From Prinia subflava (lineage: Eukaryota; Chordata; Aves; Passeriformes; Cisticolidae), in contig NC_086251.1 in the NCBI RefSeq assembly GCF_021018805.1, positions 40,246,767-40,310,766 on the forward strand: a stretch of 64,000 nt of DNA, read 5' to 3'. Every line of letters starts with the position of its first letter. The first letter of the stretch is position 1. The notes beneath the pieces are model-generated. The model did not search any database, was not told the DNA's origin, and saw only the letters and a program-made list of their open reading frames with translations. The position numbers were made by a program, and so were the translations under genes. Below, piece after piece: positions 49,804 through 63,500 of the stretch.

Positions 49804-51639
49804 TCTGTCAAGCAAACGCTCTGCCTTGCTTCCCGGGCTCATTAGCAGGTTGTGGCTGTGATGCATGTCCCCAGACTCCAGCGTGAGAAGGTTAGCCCAC
49901 CCTGGCTCTCCCCTTCAGGACAGCACCAGGGGAGGTCGGTGCCCTCAGGTACTGGTGTCTGCTGCACTGCCATGCCCTGGCTGGTCTGAGAGCAGGGGAC
50001 AGTGTGAATGCCTGTTCCTGATCCAGATGATGTTAAGCAGCACCATGGCCAGGCACTGTTGCCATAGGCCCAGGACAGAGGTGGACCCACTCCTGATGGA
50101 AGACGAAAGCATAGGAGATTTGCTGAGCACTTGTCCCTGAGCCCAGACCTTCCTAGAAGCCCTCAGGAGGTGCTTTGGATCTTCTAAGCAGAGGCCCAGG
50201 TCCAGTCAGGACACAGTACCTCTGCCTCTGGGCATCCAAGCTTGTGATTCTGCCCAAGAGAAAACCATCTCACAAAGGCTGATGAGAAGCAAAGGCACAG
50301 GATTGCCTGGGCAGTTGTCATTTTGGAGAGGGGGGTGAAGGAAGGGCTGTGAAAGCTCATGGACAGTGTGTCTGGCAGGAGTGGACCAAGCCCTCTCTCA
50401 GCCATAGGAGCCCGTGCAGCAGCATGGATACCTGCTATGTCTCAGCCCCGAGCCCCGCAGAGTGAACCACAGCTCAAGGGGAGAAGGAATTCCTTTCATC
50501 AGCCCCACAGACACGACTGCAGAAAGAAGTTTTCCTCCAGCCAACACTGGAGCCCTCCCATGGGTGCTTGTCTGACACCACTTCTTCTGTCTTGGGCACA
50601 GCACCAGCATGCAGATTGTGTGGCTGTTCATCCCTGGGGTGTAACAAAGCCTTCACCAGTCCTGGGAAAGGTTGCTGTGGCATGAGCATCAGGTGAGGTG
50701 GCTTGGGGGCTGGAAAGGACAGAGAGGTGATGTAGGGGAGGCAGGTCTCAGTGTGGGGCAGGAGGGAAGGGTGGTGAGACATGATGGCATCAATGGGGCT
50801 GGCAGAGAGGGTACCCAGAGAAACAAAAGAGTGCAGCGGGGACAGCAGTGGGAAGGGAAATGGTGGGCAAGAAGCATGGGGCAGGGGAAGCAAAGTGACA
50901 TCTGAGCCACACAGAGAGCTGGACCCTGGCCACTGACATGGAGAAGAAAAGGACTGTGAAGCTGCTGAAGAGGAAAGAGTTGGTGAAGACCAAGAAGGAG
51001 GGAAGAAGGTGACACAAAGCCTGTGGACTTGGATTAGAGGGAGGATAGCTGAGGCATTTGTGATGTAGAGAATCTGATTCACACCTTTGATGCAGTTGGT
51101 TTGATAGAGCTGGAAAGGAGTGAATAAAATGCTTGTTCTGATCTCCTGACAGGTGGAAAGCCAGTACCAAAGGGCTGCTGGCTCCAACAGAGACTAAATT
51201 GCTCTGAGAATTGGGATGCGATGGGCTGCTTTTCAAGGATCACAAGTCAAATTGGACAATTTCCAGGTGGAAATCGGGTCTTTATTGTCTCTGATAAAAA
51301 TGATTCTCTGCGGCGGTGTTCTGACCCAGCTATGCTCAGAACAAAGGTGCTGCTCCTAATGGTAGGAAGCAGCAAATCCATCCCTGGGGCTGGCTGGGAA
51401 GACCCGGGCTGGTTTTGGAGAAGTCGTTCCAGGGGCTCTACAGGGCTGGGGCTCCTGCCCCTCCCTGTCCCCAGATCCGGTCCCAGTAATCTGCACACGC
51501 TGCCCGTGCGCATCACATCAACAGGGGAGCAGTGAAAACTCCATCGCCTCCATGCAGGCATCCCCATAACACCCAGCCTCACACCGGGAGCGCCCGCACA
51601 CAGGCTGTGGGTGTTGGTGGCTGCCCTGTCCCCCGCCTT

Positions 51640-52110
51640 GGCCGCGTCCGGCGCTCGCCAGGCGGCCGCCAGGTGTCCCCGGCGCTCCGCACAGCGCCCG
51701 CCGCGCCGCCCGCACAGCCCGCACAGCCCCGCACGGCCCCGCACGGCCCCGCACAGTCCCGCACAGTCCCGCACGGCCCCGCACGGCCCGCACAGCCCCG
51801 CACCGCCCGCACAGCCCCACACAGCCCCGCATGGCCCGAACAGCCCCGCATGGCCCCGCACAGCCCGAACAGCCCCGCATGGCCCCGCACGGCCCCGCAC
51901 CGCCCGCACAGCCCCGCATGGCCCCGCACAGCCCGCACAGCCCGCACAGCCCGAACAGCCCCGCACAGCCCCCCACAGCCCGCCCCGCCCCGGCCGCGGG
52001 GCCCGGCCGCTCCCGACCCTCGGCGTCGCGGTGCCGGGACGGCGCCTGCGGGCAAAGCCTCCGCCCGGTGCCCGTGTGTCAATCGCTGGGGGCGGCTACG
52101 GCGCCCCAAC
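51640..52110. promoter_or_regulatory. Orphan CpG island
   Basis: A GC-rich, CpG-dense block lies far from any recognised exon, inside the probable SYNDIG1L intron. More than half of it is a minisatellite; the remaining 120 bases (51985-52110) are non-repetitive CpG sequence. It might be an alternative SYNDIG1L promoter, a non-coding RNA promoter, or only a GC-rich repeat. Two plus-strand AATAAA hexamers follow at 52252 and 52275. Confidence 0.4.
51708..51981. repeat. GC-rich minisatellite, unit about 9-10 bases
   Basis: Roughly 27 imperfect copies of a CCCCGCACAG-like unit, with variants CCCCGCACGG, CCCCGCATGG and CCCGAACAG. Variant units alternate in longer-period blocks, a sign of higher-order duplication. 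Frames of about 200 codons stay open on both strands through it and are artefacts. Confidence 0.92.
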
Positions 52111-54710
52111 ACCCCGTGGCTGGTGTTGGCTTGTCTGGTGTGAGCACGGGGTCGGGCCGGGGTCGGAGCTCACCGAGCTTGCCGGGATGCACCTCGCCGT
52201 GCCCCTCAGGCACGCGGGATACGGGAAGAATCGAGCTGGCCATGCGGGAAGAATAAAGCATGGATGGTGATGGAAATAAAGCACATGGCGGTGTGGGTGG
52301 CTAGGTGTATAATTAGCAGGTTTGGACTCTCTCGGCATCCTTTTTTTGAAGCAGGAGACGCAAACAAGTAAATAAGGTGGCTGTCGGAAGTTTCTGCAGG
52401 CTGTCCCTCTGTACTGGGATCAGGCAGGAGAGCAGGCAGTGCAGGGGGGCTGCTCCTGCGGTTGGCCCGGAGCTGGAGGGCAGCAGAGTGGCCATGGGGT
52501 GCCCATCTGAGGCAGAGGGGGTGACCTGGGCCAGGGAAAGGGACCAGGACAGGATCAGGGATGGGCAAGTTCTGAAGGTCCAACAACCACACTGGGACAG
52601 TCCTCTCAGCCTCAGAGCACTCCTGATGGGTTTGCACCCTAACAACCAGCAGCCTTCAGCACCCTCAACAACAAGCCCCTGTGAGGGGCTTTAAAGGGGC
52701 ACAAAATACCAAACAAAGTAGATGGATTGCTCTCACCAGAGGCTTCTTCACTTTCCTGCACGTGGACCCAGCAGGGTTGCTGGGAGGCAGTGGAGGTCAG
52801 GGCAATGGCTCCCAGGTGTGCTCGCTGCTGGGACTGTCAGCATCTCCAGATCTTTGAGGCACCAGCCAGTGAGGACAGCTTTGGAGGCTGTTGGGTTCTC
52901 ACTTCTCATCTGAGCCAAAAAATACCAGTCCAGGGTCAGGGGAGACTAATTCCCCTGCCTGCTACAGCATCTAAATCACTGTCCTGGAGAAACATGAGCT
53001 CAGACTGGGTCTGGGCTTCAACCTTCTCTTCCTCAGCTCAGGACCACCCTAAGGAATTACCCTAAGACCGCTCTCTGGAGAGAAGGCCATTGGCATCCTG
53101 CCCTCAGTGTAGAAAACCTACTTAGAAACATCCATGTACACAGAGCCACTGAGAGCCAAACTCACTGACACCTGGGCTCCAATGCTTCCAGCACAGAGGC
53201 AGCCCAATCCCTCACCCAAGATCAGGCTCCTTGCTCAGAGAGCCCAAAGGGACAAGCATCCCACTGGACTGCTCACAGAAGTCCCTCAAGATGTGTTTAC
53301 TATCAAGACATTCTGCTGCTGGAAGATGCACAGAAGCTCTTGCTGGCAGATTGTAATTTTGCTCATGGCTGATTTTCCTCTGCTAATGACTACAGTCCTC
53401 AGTTTCACATCAGGTTTTCTCCATTGCTATTTATACCCAGTATTGAACTGAACACAGTGGTTATCCTAAATGGCTCCATGATTTTCTCCAAGCAGGCACT
53501 TTTACCCATACCCTTTTCTGCAGTCCCATCATCTCTACTTCAAGGCTCTTCTGCTCATGAAGTCCCACAGGCCATTCATGGTTGCATGGGACCCTGCATC
53601 CCATCCTCCCCAGAGACCAGCCCGAGAGCATCAATACCCTGTGCTGGAGCAGACCTGTGCCCCATGCTCCCCTCCAGGACCAGCTGCGCTCCCCTTTGCC
53701 CTGCAGCCCAGTCTGGGACCATGTGCAGGTCTGCACATCCCAGGGATGATCTCCCTTCAATGTCCTGGCACCCAGGACAGAAGTGGTCAGGCAGATGGAA
53801 CCGGGCTTTCTTCCAGGTGAGAGACTTGCACCATCCGAGACCAATATGGGGACAGGGACACAGCACTCAAGGTGGCAGCAGTTGTTGGGGGCACAGAAAC
53901 ATGTCCTCCCCTTCACAGCTGTGGCTTACTGATAGAGCAGCTGAGCCACAGCACCTAACTCCATCCTCACATCTCCCTGAAAATCCCCCTCTTATCAACT
54001 GAAGCTGGCAATGTAAAGCGTCTGTGAAGGACTGCTCATTTGTCTCTGCTTAGAACATACCGGTACTCAAATGATTCATTAGCACCCTGAGGGCTGGCGC
54101 ATGCGGCACCCTCCTTTCCCCACTGCCCTGTTTGCTTTATCCATGTCTCCCTGCCTTCGGCTCAGGACTGTTTCCACCTTGCTTACTATGTCCTGATGCT
54201 CCTGAGGATTCACAAGACTCCTCTGTAGTTCACGTTTAATTCATCTGCCAATGATCTGCTCTCTCTTTAAAAATGAACTTAATTTGTAGAGATGACACCT
54301 TTCTAGCTTTCTTTTCCAAACCCTAAGTTTCCAAAATCAGTGCATTTATCAGCAGTAAGATGATTTCTTGGTCCAGCAAATGAGTGGATTGCTTGTTTTC
54401 CCATCTGGCAAACATCTGCAAACCCAGACAAACTTCAAGGTGTTAAAATTATTACTGGGGTAAAAAAGTGCAATCCAAACCAGATGTTGAGAGTCTCTTC
54501 CATATTGACAAAGAATTCTCAGTGGAGATGTGCCCTCTGAGGTTCAGGAGGGGCAGTTCACATGGGTTTATTCTATCATCAGGAACATAATGAGAGGAAA
54601 GGCAGCAGCTGCCCCCAGCCGTCCCACAACCCTTGTCCATCCCACAGTATCAGACTCCAGGATGATGCAGGGGACAGTGCTAACTTTTCTTCCATATAGT
54701 ATGGAAACAG

Positions 54711-54755
54711 CTACTACTACTACTACTACTACTACTACAAAAAAAAAAAAAAAAA
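54711..54755. repeat. (CTA)n followed by an A-run
   Basis: Nine CTA units and a partial one (54711-54738) run straight into 17 A residues (54739-54755). This could be the tail of an old retroposed insertion, but no element body is recognisable upstream. It is otherwise a compound simple repeat. Confidence 0.9.
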
Positions 54756-56979
54756 TCACATTTTCTTTCCCATGACCTTGTCAAGTTGCCTTGCTGAGGC
54801 ACCCTCTGGACTGCTCCTTCATTTGCTGTATGGATGCTTTCCATTTCTTCCTGGCCCATTTCTCCTCCCAGCCCATGACACCACCCCCTGGGACAGGACT
54901 CAGCTTGCTTCTTGCACCCATCCAGAGTCACAGGGTGTTGAAAGAGGCAGCTGTGCTCCAGGTGAGCTGCACTGTTGGTCTGAGTGAGGACATTCTGCTC
55001 ATGGTGCTTCCCTCCCAGCATGTTCCTGCTGGGTACAAGCCTCAGCATCACCCTCTTGTCCTTCCCTGCCACCATGGAAGTCATGGAGAGCAGGAAGGAT
55101 TTGCAGAGAAACCTCTGCCCAGCCCAGGAGCAGCACCAGTGTGGCTCTCACACATGGCATTGAATCTCTGATGGACCTTGGGCCAATTTTTCACACCAGC
55201 TGTTGAGCTTCCAGACATACAGCTTGGGGACAAATTCTGCAACCAGCTCTGGTTTTCAAAGTATACCCGAAGTGTTGTACTCCAAAAGGAAGCTGGTTGA
55301 AGTGATGCACCCAAGAAGCACTGGGGATCATTGTAGCCTTCCCTTCCAGGCTGAGTAAAGTGTTTGGTTTGCTGCCTTTTTCACTTGACAGAGAAACAGC
55401 AACAGAAGAACAATTTGGAGGAAACCTGTCATGGATTTTTTTTTCTCTCTAATGCTGTGCCTTGGCCCTTCACTCAGAAAAGTCAATCATTTGCCCATCT
55501 CCAACTCTACAAATAGAGAAATTCTGTCTGAAGGCTTTGCCTGAAATTACCAGCCTGAAAGCAGCAATGGAGTTGCAGTTCCTGCAAGTGGTACCTGCCA
55601 GTCTCAGGCTCAGGTCCAGAACTGAATAAACTAGGCAGAAAAAGGGGGGCAGAAAGGGCAGAGCTCTGGACTACCTAGTGAAGTCAAAGATGGTCCTGGA
55701 AAGATGTGAGTACATCCCAACACAAGAAGATGGGCTGTGAGGGGGGCAGACAAACCACAGTGGCCTGCAGTGCCCATGCCTATGCCAGGGGCTCACAGAC
55801 TGCTCTGCCATGAGCCCTTGGGCTGGGCAGGATTGGCCCTTTTGGGGTTTGCTCCAGGGACCTTGTAGGTGGTAGAGGGAGATTTTAATGGCCAATTTTT
55901 TTCTGAGTATTTGGTCACTTCTCTGCAAGTGACGGTGATGTCTGCAGGCTGGGCTGAGGGCAGAAAGGAGCTGGGTACCATGCAAAAGCAGGGATCTGCT
56001 GTACAAATTCACCATTCTAGAGCTGCAGCAAATTACTCATTCTTTAATAATGGTGTTTATTACCTGCCTCTGACAGTGGCTCAGGGAGACAAAGTGATGT
56101 GGATTCAGCTCCCCAAAGCTTTAGCTCTGCCAGCTGTTTTTATGACAAAAGAAACTTTTGCCAGAGAAATGCAGTCACTGCATTTTGGCTTGGGTAATTT
56201 CTCCTCTTGACAATCTACAAAGTAACCAGCAACTCTCCCTCAGAGACCAAAGCTATTTTTTTCCTTGCGCGTGGCAGGCAGGCTCAAACCTCACTTCTCT
56301 GGTTTTCCCTGGTATTTATATAGTGCTACCTTCCTACTGGGAAAAAGGTTTTTACTGGTGGCAGATCCAAGCTAAATGAAAGGGGAATTTATCTTTTTCA
56401 GAAGCAAAGGAAGGAGACCAGTAAAATGGGTTTGGGAGAGCAGCATGGCTTTTATGAAACCCGCAGCAGCTTCGGAGAAGGAATTATTAACAAGCACAGG
56501 GTAGAGAAGGAAAGTGCTTCCCATTGAAACTCCTGAACGAATGGCTTTTTCCCCCAGACACAAAATGGGAGGTCATCCTCAGGGCTATACGGAGATGGTG
56601 CTGCTCAGGGGAGTCGTGTCGCTGGCACAAGTCACGGCACGGTCAGTAGCTGTATCTACCGCGGTCCCCGGGCTGCCCCCCTGCCCAGCTGCGTCCCGGG
56701 GATGACCGGCAGTGGCGTGGCTCCCGCCGGCTGCTGAGGCTTCTCAGAAGAAAGAAAACCACCCCCAAACTTCAGCCGGCGGCTGAGCTGCCAGCCGGGG
56801 AGGGAGTCCCGAAGGCAGGCTGGGTGCAGGGTGTCATTTCAATTGCTCCGACATATCTGGCCTCCAAAACTTTGGTTGAAATCCTTACATTTGGCCACCC
56901 CAGAGCCTCTGACGAGGTAATTTGTCCTGGTTTCTCCAGGTTGTAGCCTTTCATACTTACATCCCCCAACGTATTTGCT

Positions 56980-57560
56980 GACCCCCCCACTGCTCCGGCG
57001 CCAAGCGGAGCTCGGCGCGAGGCTGCCTTTCCCTGGGGACGTGCTGCCATCCCACTGGAGCAGCCTGGGGACGCCGGGGACGAGCTCCCGGACCCCTGGG
57101 AACGCCGAGCGCCCTGTGCCAGCGGGGGTGCCCCCACCCGAGAGCTGTACGCGGGTCCTTACCTGCGTGTCGAGGAAGGGCTCACCCGCCAAGTTGGAGC
57201 ACCGGCGGCACGAGTAGCGAGGCGGCGGCCGGCATGACGGCGGCCGGCAGCGGCTGGGCGGCCCCGCCGCGGCCTGTGGCCGGGTGGGCTCCCGGCGGCC
57301 CTGCGGCGGGCCCGGCGGCGGCCGTGGGGAGCGGCGGGAGCGGCGGAGCCCCGGCCGGCGCCGGAGTGCGGCAGCGCAGAGCCCGGCGCGGAGCCGGCGG
57401 GGAGCGGCGCAGAGCTCCGGCTGCGGCCGGACCGCGCTTCACCTCCGCGCCCGCAGAGCCGCGCTGGCCCCGCTGCGATCAGCGGCTCGAGGGCTGGCTG
57501 AGGGGAGCCGCGCCGCTGCTCCCGACGTGACTGCCGCCGCCGCTGCTTCCGATAACACGG
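56980..57560 (-). promoter_or_regulatory. SYNDIG1L: CpG island, probable SYNDIG1L promoter and 5' exon
   Basis: A CpG-dense block with an excellent minus-strand splice donor: the exon ends GACACGCAG at 57163 and GTAAGGAC follows. This orientation fits a 5' non-coding exon joining the acceptor before the SYNDIG1L start codon. Open frames in the island (up to about 130 codons, both strands) are compositional. A lncRNA promoter is the main alternative. Confidence 0.5.
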
Positions 57561-57564
57561 CACG

Positions 57565-60500
57565 AACTCTCTCCTTTCTCTTCGGATCGCTGCATTTCCC
57601 AGGGCACAGCCCTTCCCACTCCCCCAGCAAGGGAAAGACCCAGTGCCAGCCAGCAGAGTTTAAAGGAAAAGGATAAAAGCGATTTCTCGCTGCCCGAGCC
57701 CGTGCTGAGGGGACAGGCAGCCCGGCCTGGGGGACAGCTGTCCCCAAGGACAGCCAGCTCGTTTGCTGGCTCAGTCAGGTGTTTTTCTGCCCTGCTCCGT
57801 GAGGACCAGGGTGGCAGGGTGATTTGCCCCCCACACACCTCAGCATCACTCCGATGAGTGGAGATAAGCCAGGTCTGCCCCAGCACGGCACGAGTCAACA
57901 CCACAGCCCCAAGAGCCCATTCCTCCTGAGCCCATTCCCCCACACACCCCCAAATGTCCCGGGGGGCTCGTGATGCTCCCTCACCCTCCGGCAGCTCCCT
58001 GAACCCTGCACCGATGCCCTGCTACTCCTAAACTCCCTAGATGTCCCCCTAATAGTTTTCCCCACCTCAGGAGCACCCAGCACCGAGACGGCTGTTGGCA
58101 GATACACACGCAGCTGGAGCCTGGTCTAGCCACAGCGACCTGCTTGAGCGGCAGAGAGCTGCCTGCCTTTCCCCATCCCCAGAGCTGCTTTGTCAGGAGC
58201 AGTCAGTGACAGGCAGACTCAGGTGGGACCCACAGCCACCCGTGTCCACCAGCAATAGCACCCAGCTGTCACCCTCTGCAGCCCACAGTGAGTCTCCCTT
58301 GGGACTGTGCTGTGTCTTCTCAGTACAACGTGACTTTCTGAAGGTCTGGGCTTGTCTCTAACACCTCCCAGCTTCTTCCAGGAGCTGAACTGACAGTGAC
58401 AGGCTATGTACCAGGGCAGCTGCGTCTCGAGGTCCCATTGCCAGAGGGGCTTGGGCACTGGCTAGGGAAGGAGATGAGCAGGGCAGCCTCCCCTCTGCTC
58501 CAGCTCTCAGATAGCTGCACATCTTTCCAGTAGCAGCTGAGACACCCTTTTGCAAAGCTAAAAGGGCTGAATTACGTGGGCTACCAACAGGACTGAAGTG
58601 CATGTGTTCCCCAAAGGAGCAGTGACAGGTGGCCATCTTTCCCTCCCTGGGGGTAATATCTGTGTCCCATTGTTGGCAGCCCCCAGGAGGTCTGGGGAGG
58701 ATTTGAGTCCAGAATCCAAGCCCCAGGCTGGGGACCTCAGCAGGGACGCTGAGGATGTCAGCTGGAGCACAAAGGCTGCTGCTATGAACAGAGTGATCTC
58801 CAGGGAAAACAGGTCCCTGTGACCAGACACAGCCAGCATAGCTTAAGGGGAATCTGAGAAGGAAATAGTTGTCCCCATGTCTCTAGGGAGTGGGACAGAC
58901 AGGAAAGGGCTAGGGGTGCAGTAAAGGAAGTTTTGCATCTCTGCCTCTTAGGTCTGTCAATCCAGATTAGAAGAATACTTTAGAAGTGGCCTCAGGATGT
59001 GACTGGGACACAGGGACAGAGTGGATGATTTGTAGAGGTTCCTTCAGCCCCGATGACCCCAACTGCAGCAAAGTCACAGCAGGTGTGATGTAAAGCTTTG
59101 GCTGCACACACCTCAAGACACAGTGTGGCTGTGGGGTGAGCTGCAGCCCTGTGAGGAAGGAGGGGAGTCAGTAGGACTTGCTGTGGGTGGGGATAAAGAG
59201 GTTTGGTGACAATCACCTTCCCTGAGTCAAAGTCCCCATAAGGGTCCCGCTCACGTCCTTGGGAGCTCGTGGGGATGTGGTCACCACTGACTGCCTCCTT
59301 CCCAGTCCTGCTCTTTGCTTCAGTTATGAGCTCCCATGCGGCCCTGTCCAGCCAGCATGGGGCAATTAAAGACAAAGAGGCCTCACTCCTCAAGGACAGC
59401 TTCTTGGCAAAGATGGAGGGGCTGTGGAATTTTAGGGAAGCAAGACATGCTTAAAATGCCATTTCTCCCTGTCCTGGGAGAGTGTGAAAGAAAAATTCAC
59501 TTGCTGGATGAAGGATCTTCATCCATGGCTTGCTGAGGCCCAGACAGCTTTGTTGGCTTTTCTGTATGCAGAAGGCTGGGAGCATGGAGGATCACTCACA
59601 GGGGCAACACTGCCACAATGGTGTGCACGGTCACCTTCACCACAGCTGTCCCTGCACAGTTCTAGCTAGCTCCTTCCATCAGCTGGGGGTGGCTGCTCCA
59701 TCCTTCACCAGAGCCACACATATCCCTGGAGCAATGTGCAGGTGCAGCAGTTGCCTGGCCAGGCAGAGGATCAACTTTTACGGATATGCTGCTTAGCAGC
59801 AGAGCCGCAGGACTGTTCCTCCTGCTTTAACAATGAGAAGGTGACATTAGCATCCCAAATCAAAGCCTCTCTGACCTCGAGTGGCTCTGAGAGAAATGTA
59901 TGCATACATAGATATGTACATGCTTGTGGAGCTATGGTGAAAATCAGAAACAACCTGTTATGTGATTTGGGGCTTTGGTTTTATAACCACAGCAAGATTA
60001 GAGAGGGGCAGTGTCCCTGAGAGGTGACATGAGGCAAAAGGCTGTGTGACCTGGAAGAGTCAGCCAGAGATAAAACACTTCTGGGGCACTGAGGATAAGC
60101 TGCCAATTGGAAACTTTCCTGCCCAGAAAAAGAGAAGGGACAGACTCTGAAGGGAATGTAGCAAAATTCACAGAGCCTCCCACTCCACTGAAACTTCTTG
60201 TTGTATTTATGCATCCACTGGGATGAACTAAATGAAAATGGATATCAAAATGGCCCTTTGCTCTCAGCTGCAAGGGAGACTCTGTTGAGAACTAATCCAG
60301 CAGAAGAAAATGAGATCTCAGTACATTAAATATCAGCTGGTGCACTGTCCCATTGGACTTGTTATACAATCCAAATGATGCACCTCTTCAAAAAACAATT
60401 AGAAAAAATGTTGCTGGAGACATAACATACAAGAGGGAAAGGCTATACTTGTGTTTCAGGCCTGCCTGGCATGGAAAGGTGGGGTTTTGTTTTTGGTTAT

Positions 60501-63500
60501 GTTCTCTCAAACATGAAAATCTGCCTGCCAATACGTTCTGAGCCTCACATGCTTCATTTAACTACAGACATAGCAACAGATAAATATGCCATGACAAATT
60601 TGGTAACATTACTTTATTGACAGCCAAAAAATAAACCCCCAGATCACTCAAGACTAAAAGCCTGAACTCCTGCCAAACAATCACAAGTGAAGTGCTGAGA
60701 TGAAAGATTTTGCCCCAGAAATGGGCAGACGTTACTAAAACGCCCAATAAGTGGAAGGTCTCCGCAAAGGTGAGGGCTCAGCTGTAGACCACCCTCAAAG
60801 AAACAGAAACAGAGAGTGAAAACACAATGAAAGGGAAACAAGCCACACTTGAGATGGCTGGTCATTGCTGCTCAGGTGACTGCATCAGCAGCACAAGGGA
60901 ACATCAGGCAGGACTCACTTGTCAGAGGCACTCGGTGCACCTTGTGCCGGCGAGATATGTGGGGGGATTTGAAGTACCTATTTATGATAGCTGAGGGGAG
61001 CAGATTAAAGTTGTACTTGCAGCTATTAAAAATGATCAGATTAGTGAAATCTAGAGAGAGAGAAGCTTCAGAGGGATGAGCCAGAGCTAATTAATTGGGC
61101 AGCATGATGGGAGAAGAAATTAAGCGTGGACAGGGGGAAGGTAAAACATATTGGAAGGAACAACTTCAATGCTTCGTAATCACTAGTGATTTCTAAATTA
61201 ACTGGAAGCATGAAGGCAAAAAAATTATGTGGGTGTATCTGTGGACAATAGAGGGAAAACCATCTGGTTAATGTACAGTGGTGAGGAAAAAAACCCTGAA
61301 CATACTGTCAGATGGCTTCATAGAGGGATACAGAAAATAATAAAAATATTACAGTACTGTGTTGGTAATGACTCAGCTGTTATGGATATGTTGAGGTTTT
61401 TCAATTAGAAGACAGATTCAGATCATTTATTGTGAAAAATACAGTTAAAAACCCCCAAGTCTTCTGTAAAAATGAAGCATTAAGCCCCGGAGGGCAGAAT
61501 GAAGTTTTAAAGTGTTTATGAGGAAATCTGGCCATTTAGGAGGCAGCAGTATACAATGCATAAGACGCAGTTCCCTTATGAAACATAGCAGATCTTGTCA
61601 GGACTCTGATATGATAGGTGAATAGCACCTGACAACACAGATAACTCCAAACTCACATGTAGTTAAAGCTCCTGAGAAGCCTGTGTTTACAATATATATG
61701 AATAGCATCCTTCTGGAATTAGTGTCATTTTCTTCTTTCTTAGCAAATGTCTTCTGAGGAGGGTGGAGATTAAAATGCTTCTGTGCAGTAAAATCCATAG
61801 GGAATCCCTTTCTATCCCTCCCTTGCTCCCCATCACCCATGGCCCTGAGTGTCTCATGTAACCATGTCAAAGGGGGGCCTCTCACCCCTTGTGAGTCGTG
61901 CTGAAGCAGTGTTCAGGTGTCAGGCACTGCTTTTTGGCACGTGATGGATGGAGGAAGGAGGTACTTTTGGAAAACACCTGAATTCTGCAGTAATTAAGCT
62001 CTCAGTTGACATGCTGTGAATAGATATTCAGTGTGATCTTTTCCTTGCTCCAACTATGAAATCTTGCTGGATGCCTAAGTATGTGGGAGAATCTCCAGCT
62101 CCTCAGAGCATAAGAAACTCCCATTCTCCTGGACAGTTTCTTTAGGAGGACAGGACGTGGAGGTCATCATGGAAAAGGGCAAGTCCTCATGAGGGCAAGA
62201 AACCTCCATGAATTCCAAGTGTCCCCATCAGAGCTGATGCTCCAGGACCAGAGCCAGCTGTGGTGTAGGCTGGGAGAGCTGGGGAGCAGTGTGGGATTTT
62301 CAAGAGTATGAAGGGGGCAAGGAGGGAGAAGGAGGCAGTGTGTATGGGTGCAGTCACGTCATGTAGGGGATATGTTCAGGGAAACAGCAGACATCTGGAG
62401 GACGAGTGGGATATGGAAGGGAACCCTGTGTGCTGTCTAGCTGCTTTGCATTGCTCTGGAAAAGCAAAGCAGCTCTAAACCCAGAATAGCTGCTCCATAT
62501 GCTTTGGCTGTTTTCGCCTGCAGCCAGAGCTTTGTGGTAAATCTGGCTGTGAAAGATAACAGTCTCTTAAAAATGCTGAGCTGGTGGGACTACTTGTCCA
62601 CCATGGATGACCTCAGAACAGTCCTTCCAGCCTGATTCACTGTGATTCTGCAAGTGCTGAAGGTAAAACTCCGAGTTATGAAGAAAATCAAGATGGAAAA
62701 CCACACGACCTCAAATCTGTACTCTCATGTAGCCAGAAACAAAAAAAGCTCAGTGAGCTTCAGCTGTAAAAATGTAGATGTGCTTGGGACAGGACAGAGT
62801 GTTTGAGGCCTGCCTGTGCACTTCTGCATCCCATTATGTTGAATTTAAGTCACAACTGAAGACTTCACTTTGACATAATTCTTCCCAAGAATAGAATCTG
62901 TGACATGTGGTTGCCTGGCAAATCTTGCCCATCTCTGATTGTGAGAGAAGTGAGGTCAATGGCTGACAGATGTGATCCAGCCTTCCTGCTACCAGAGCTG
63001 GTTCTGCTGCTGGTACAGGCTGCAGCCACTAGTCCCTAGGGCCTTGGAAGGCACGGAGCAAATAGCAGGATTCAGCCATATTTTCAGAGGAGATGACAAA
63101 GAGAAAACTCCTCATGTCCCACAGCCAGCTTTGAGGCAACAGGATTCAATCCTGTTCTCTCATAAAGACCTGGACTGTGGTGCTTCACTTCACTAAAGAT
63201 TATTCTACTTACTGCTTTTTTCTGTTCCCTCTCATTTTTCAGAGTTGTCCTGCTCTGCCCAAAAAAACCCATGTTGAGCGAGGATGTGTCCCAGCCTATG
63301 CATGTGGGGACATGGACAGCCACCGCAGCTGGAGGTTCTCAGGCTGTCCACATGCTGTGATGTAGTGGCAGAGGGTTTAAGCACAACCCCAGGAAATACA
63401 GCTACAACCTGAGGTGACCATCACTTGCATGCTAGCAGGTCTCCCACTGACTAATCACTGAATAAACCCTCTTTAGAGGCTGGCAGAGTGATCCCTGGGG

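Larger units (their letters stand above)
45826..57162 (-). other. Probable SYNDIG1L intron 1
   Basis: If the 5' UTR exon lies in the island at 57 kb, this is an 11.3 kb intron. The acceptor on the minus strand (pyrimidine tract, CTGCTCCTGCAG) is strong. No other exon was recognised inside. The intron holds a CpG island with a minisatellite (51.6-52.1 kb), a simple repeat (54711-54755) and an AT-rich inverted motif (49754-49803). An octamer ATGCAAAT lies at 47572-47579. Confidence 0.5.

Noticed and set aside
51247..52270. Frames of 140-240 codons on both strands with repeated short motifs
   Set aside because: They come from the 9-10 base minisatellite; several frames are open at once and no domain is present.
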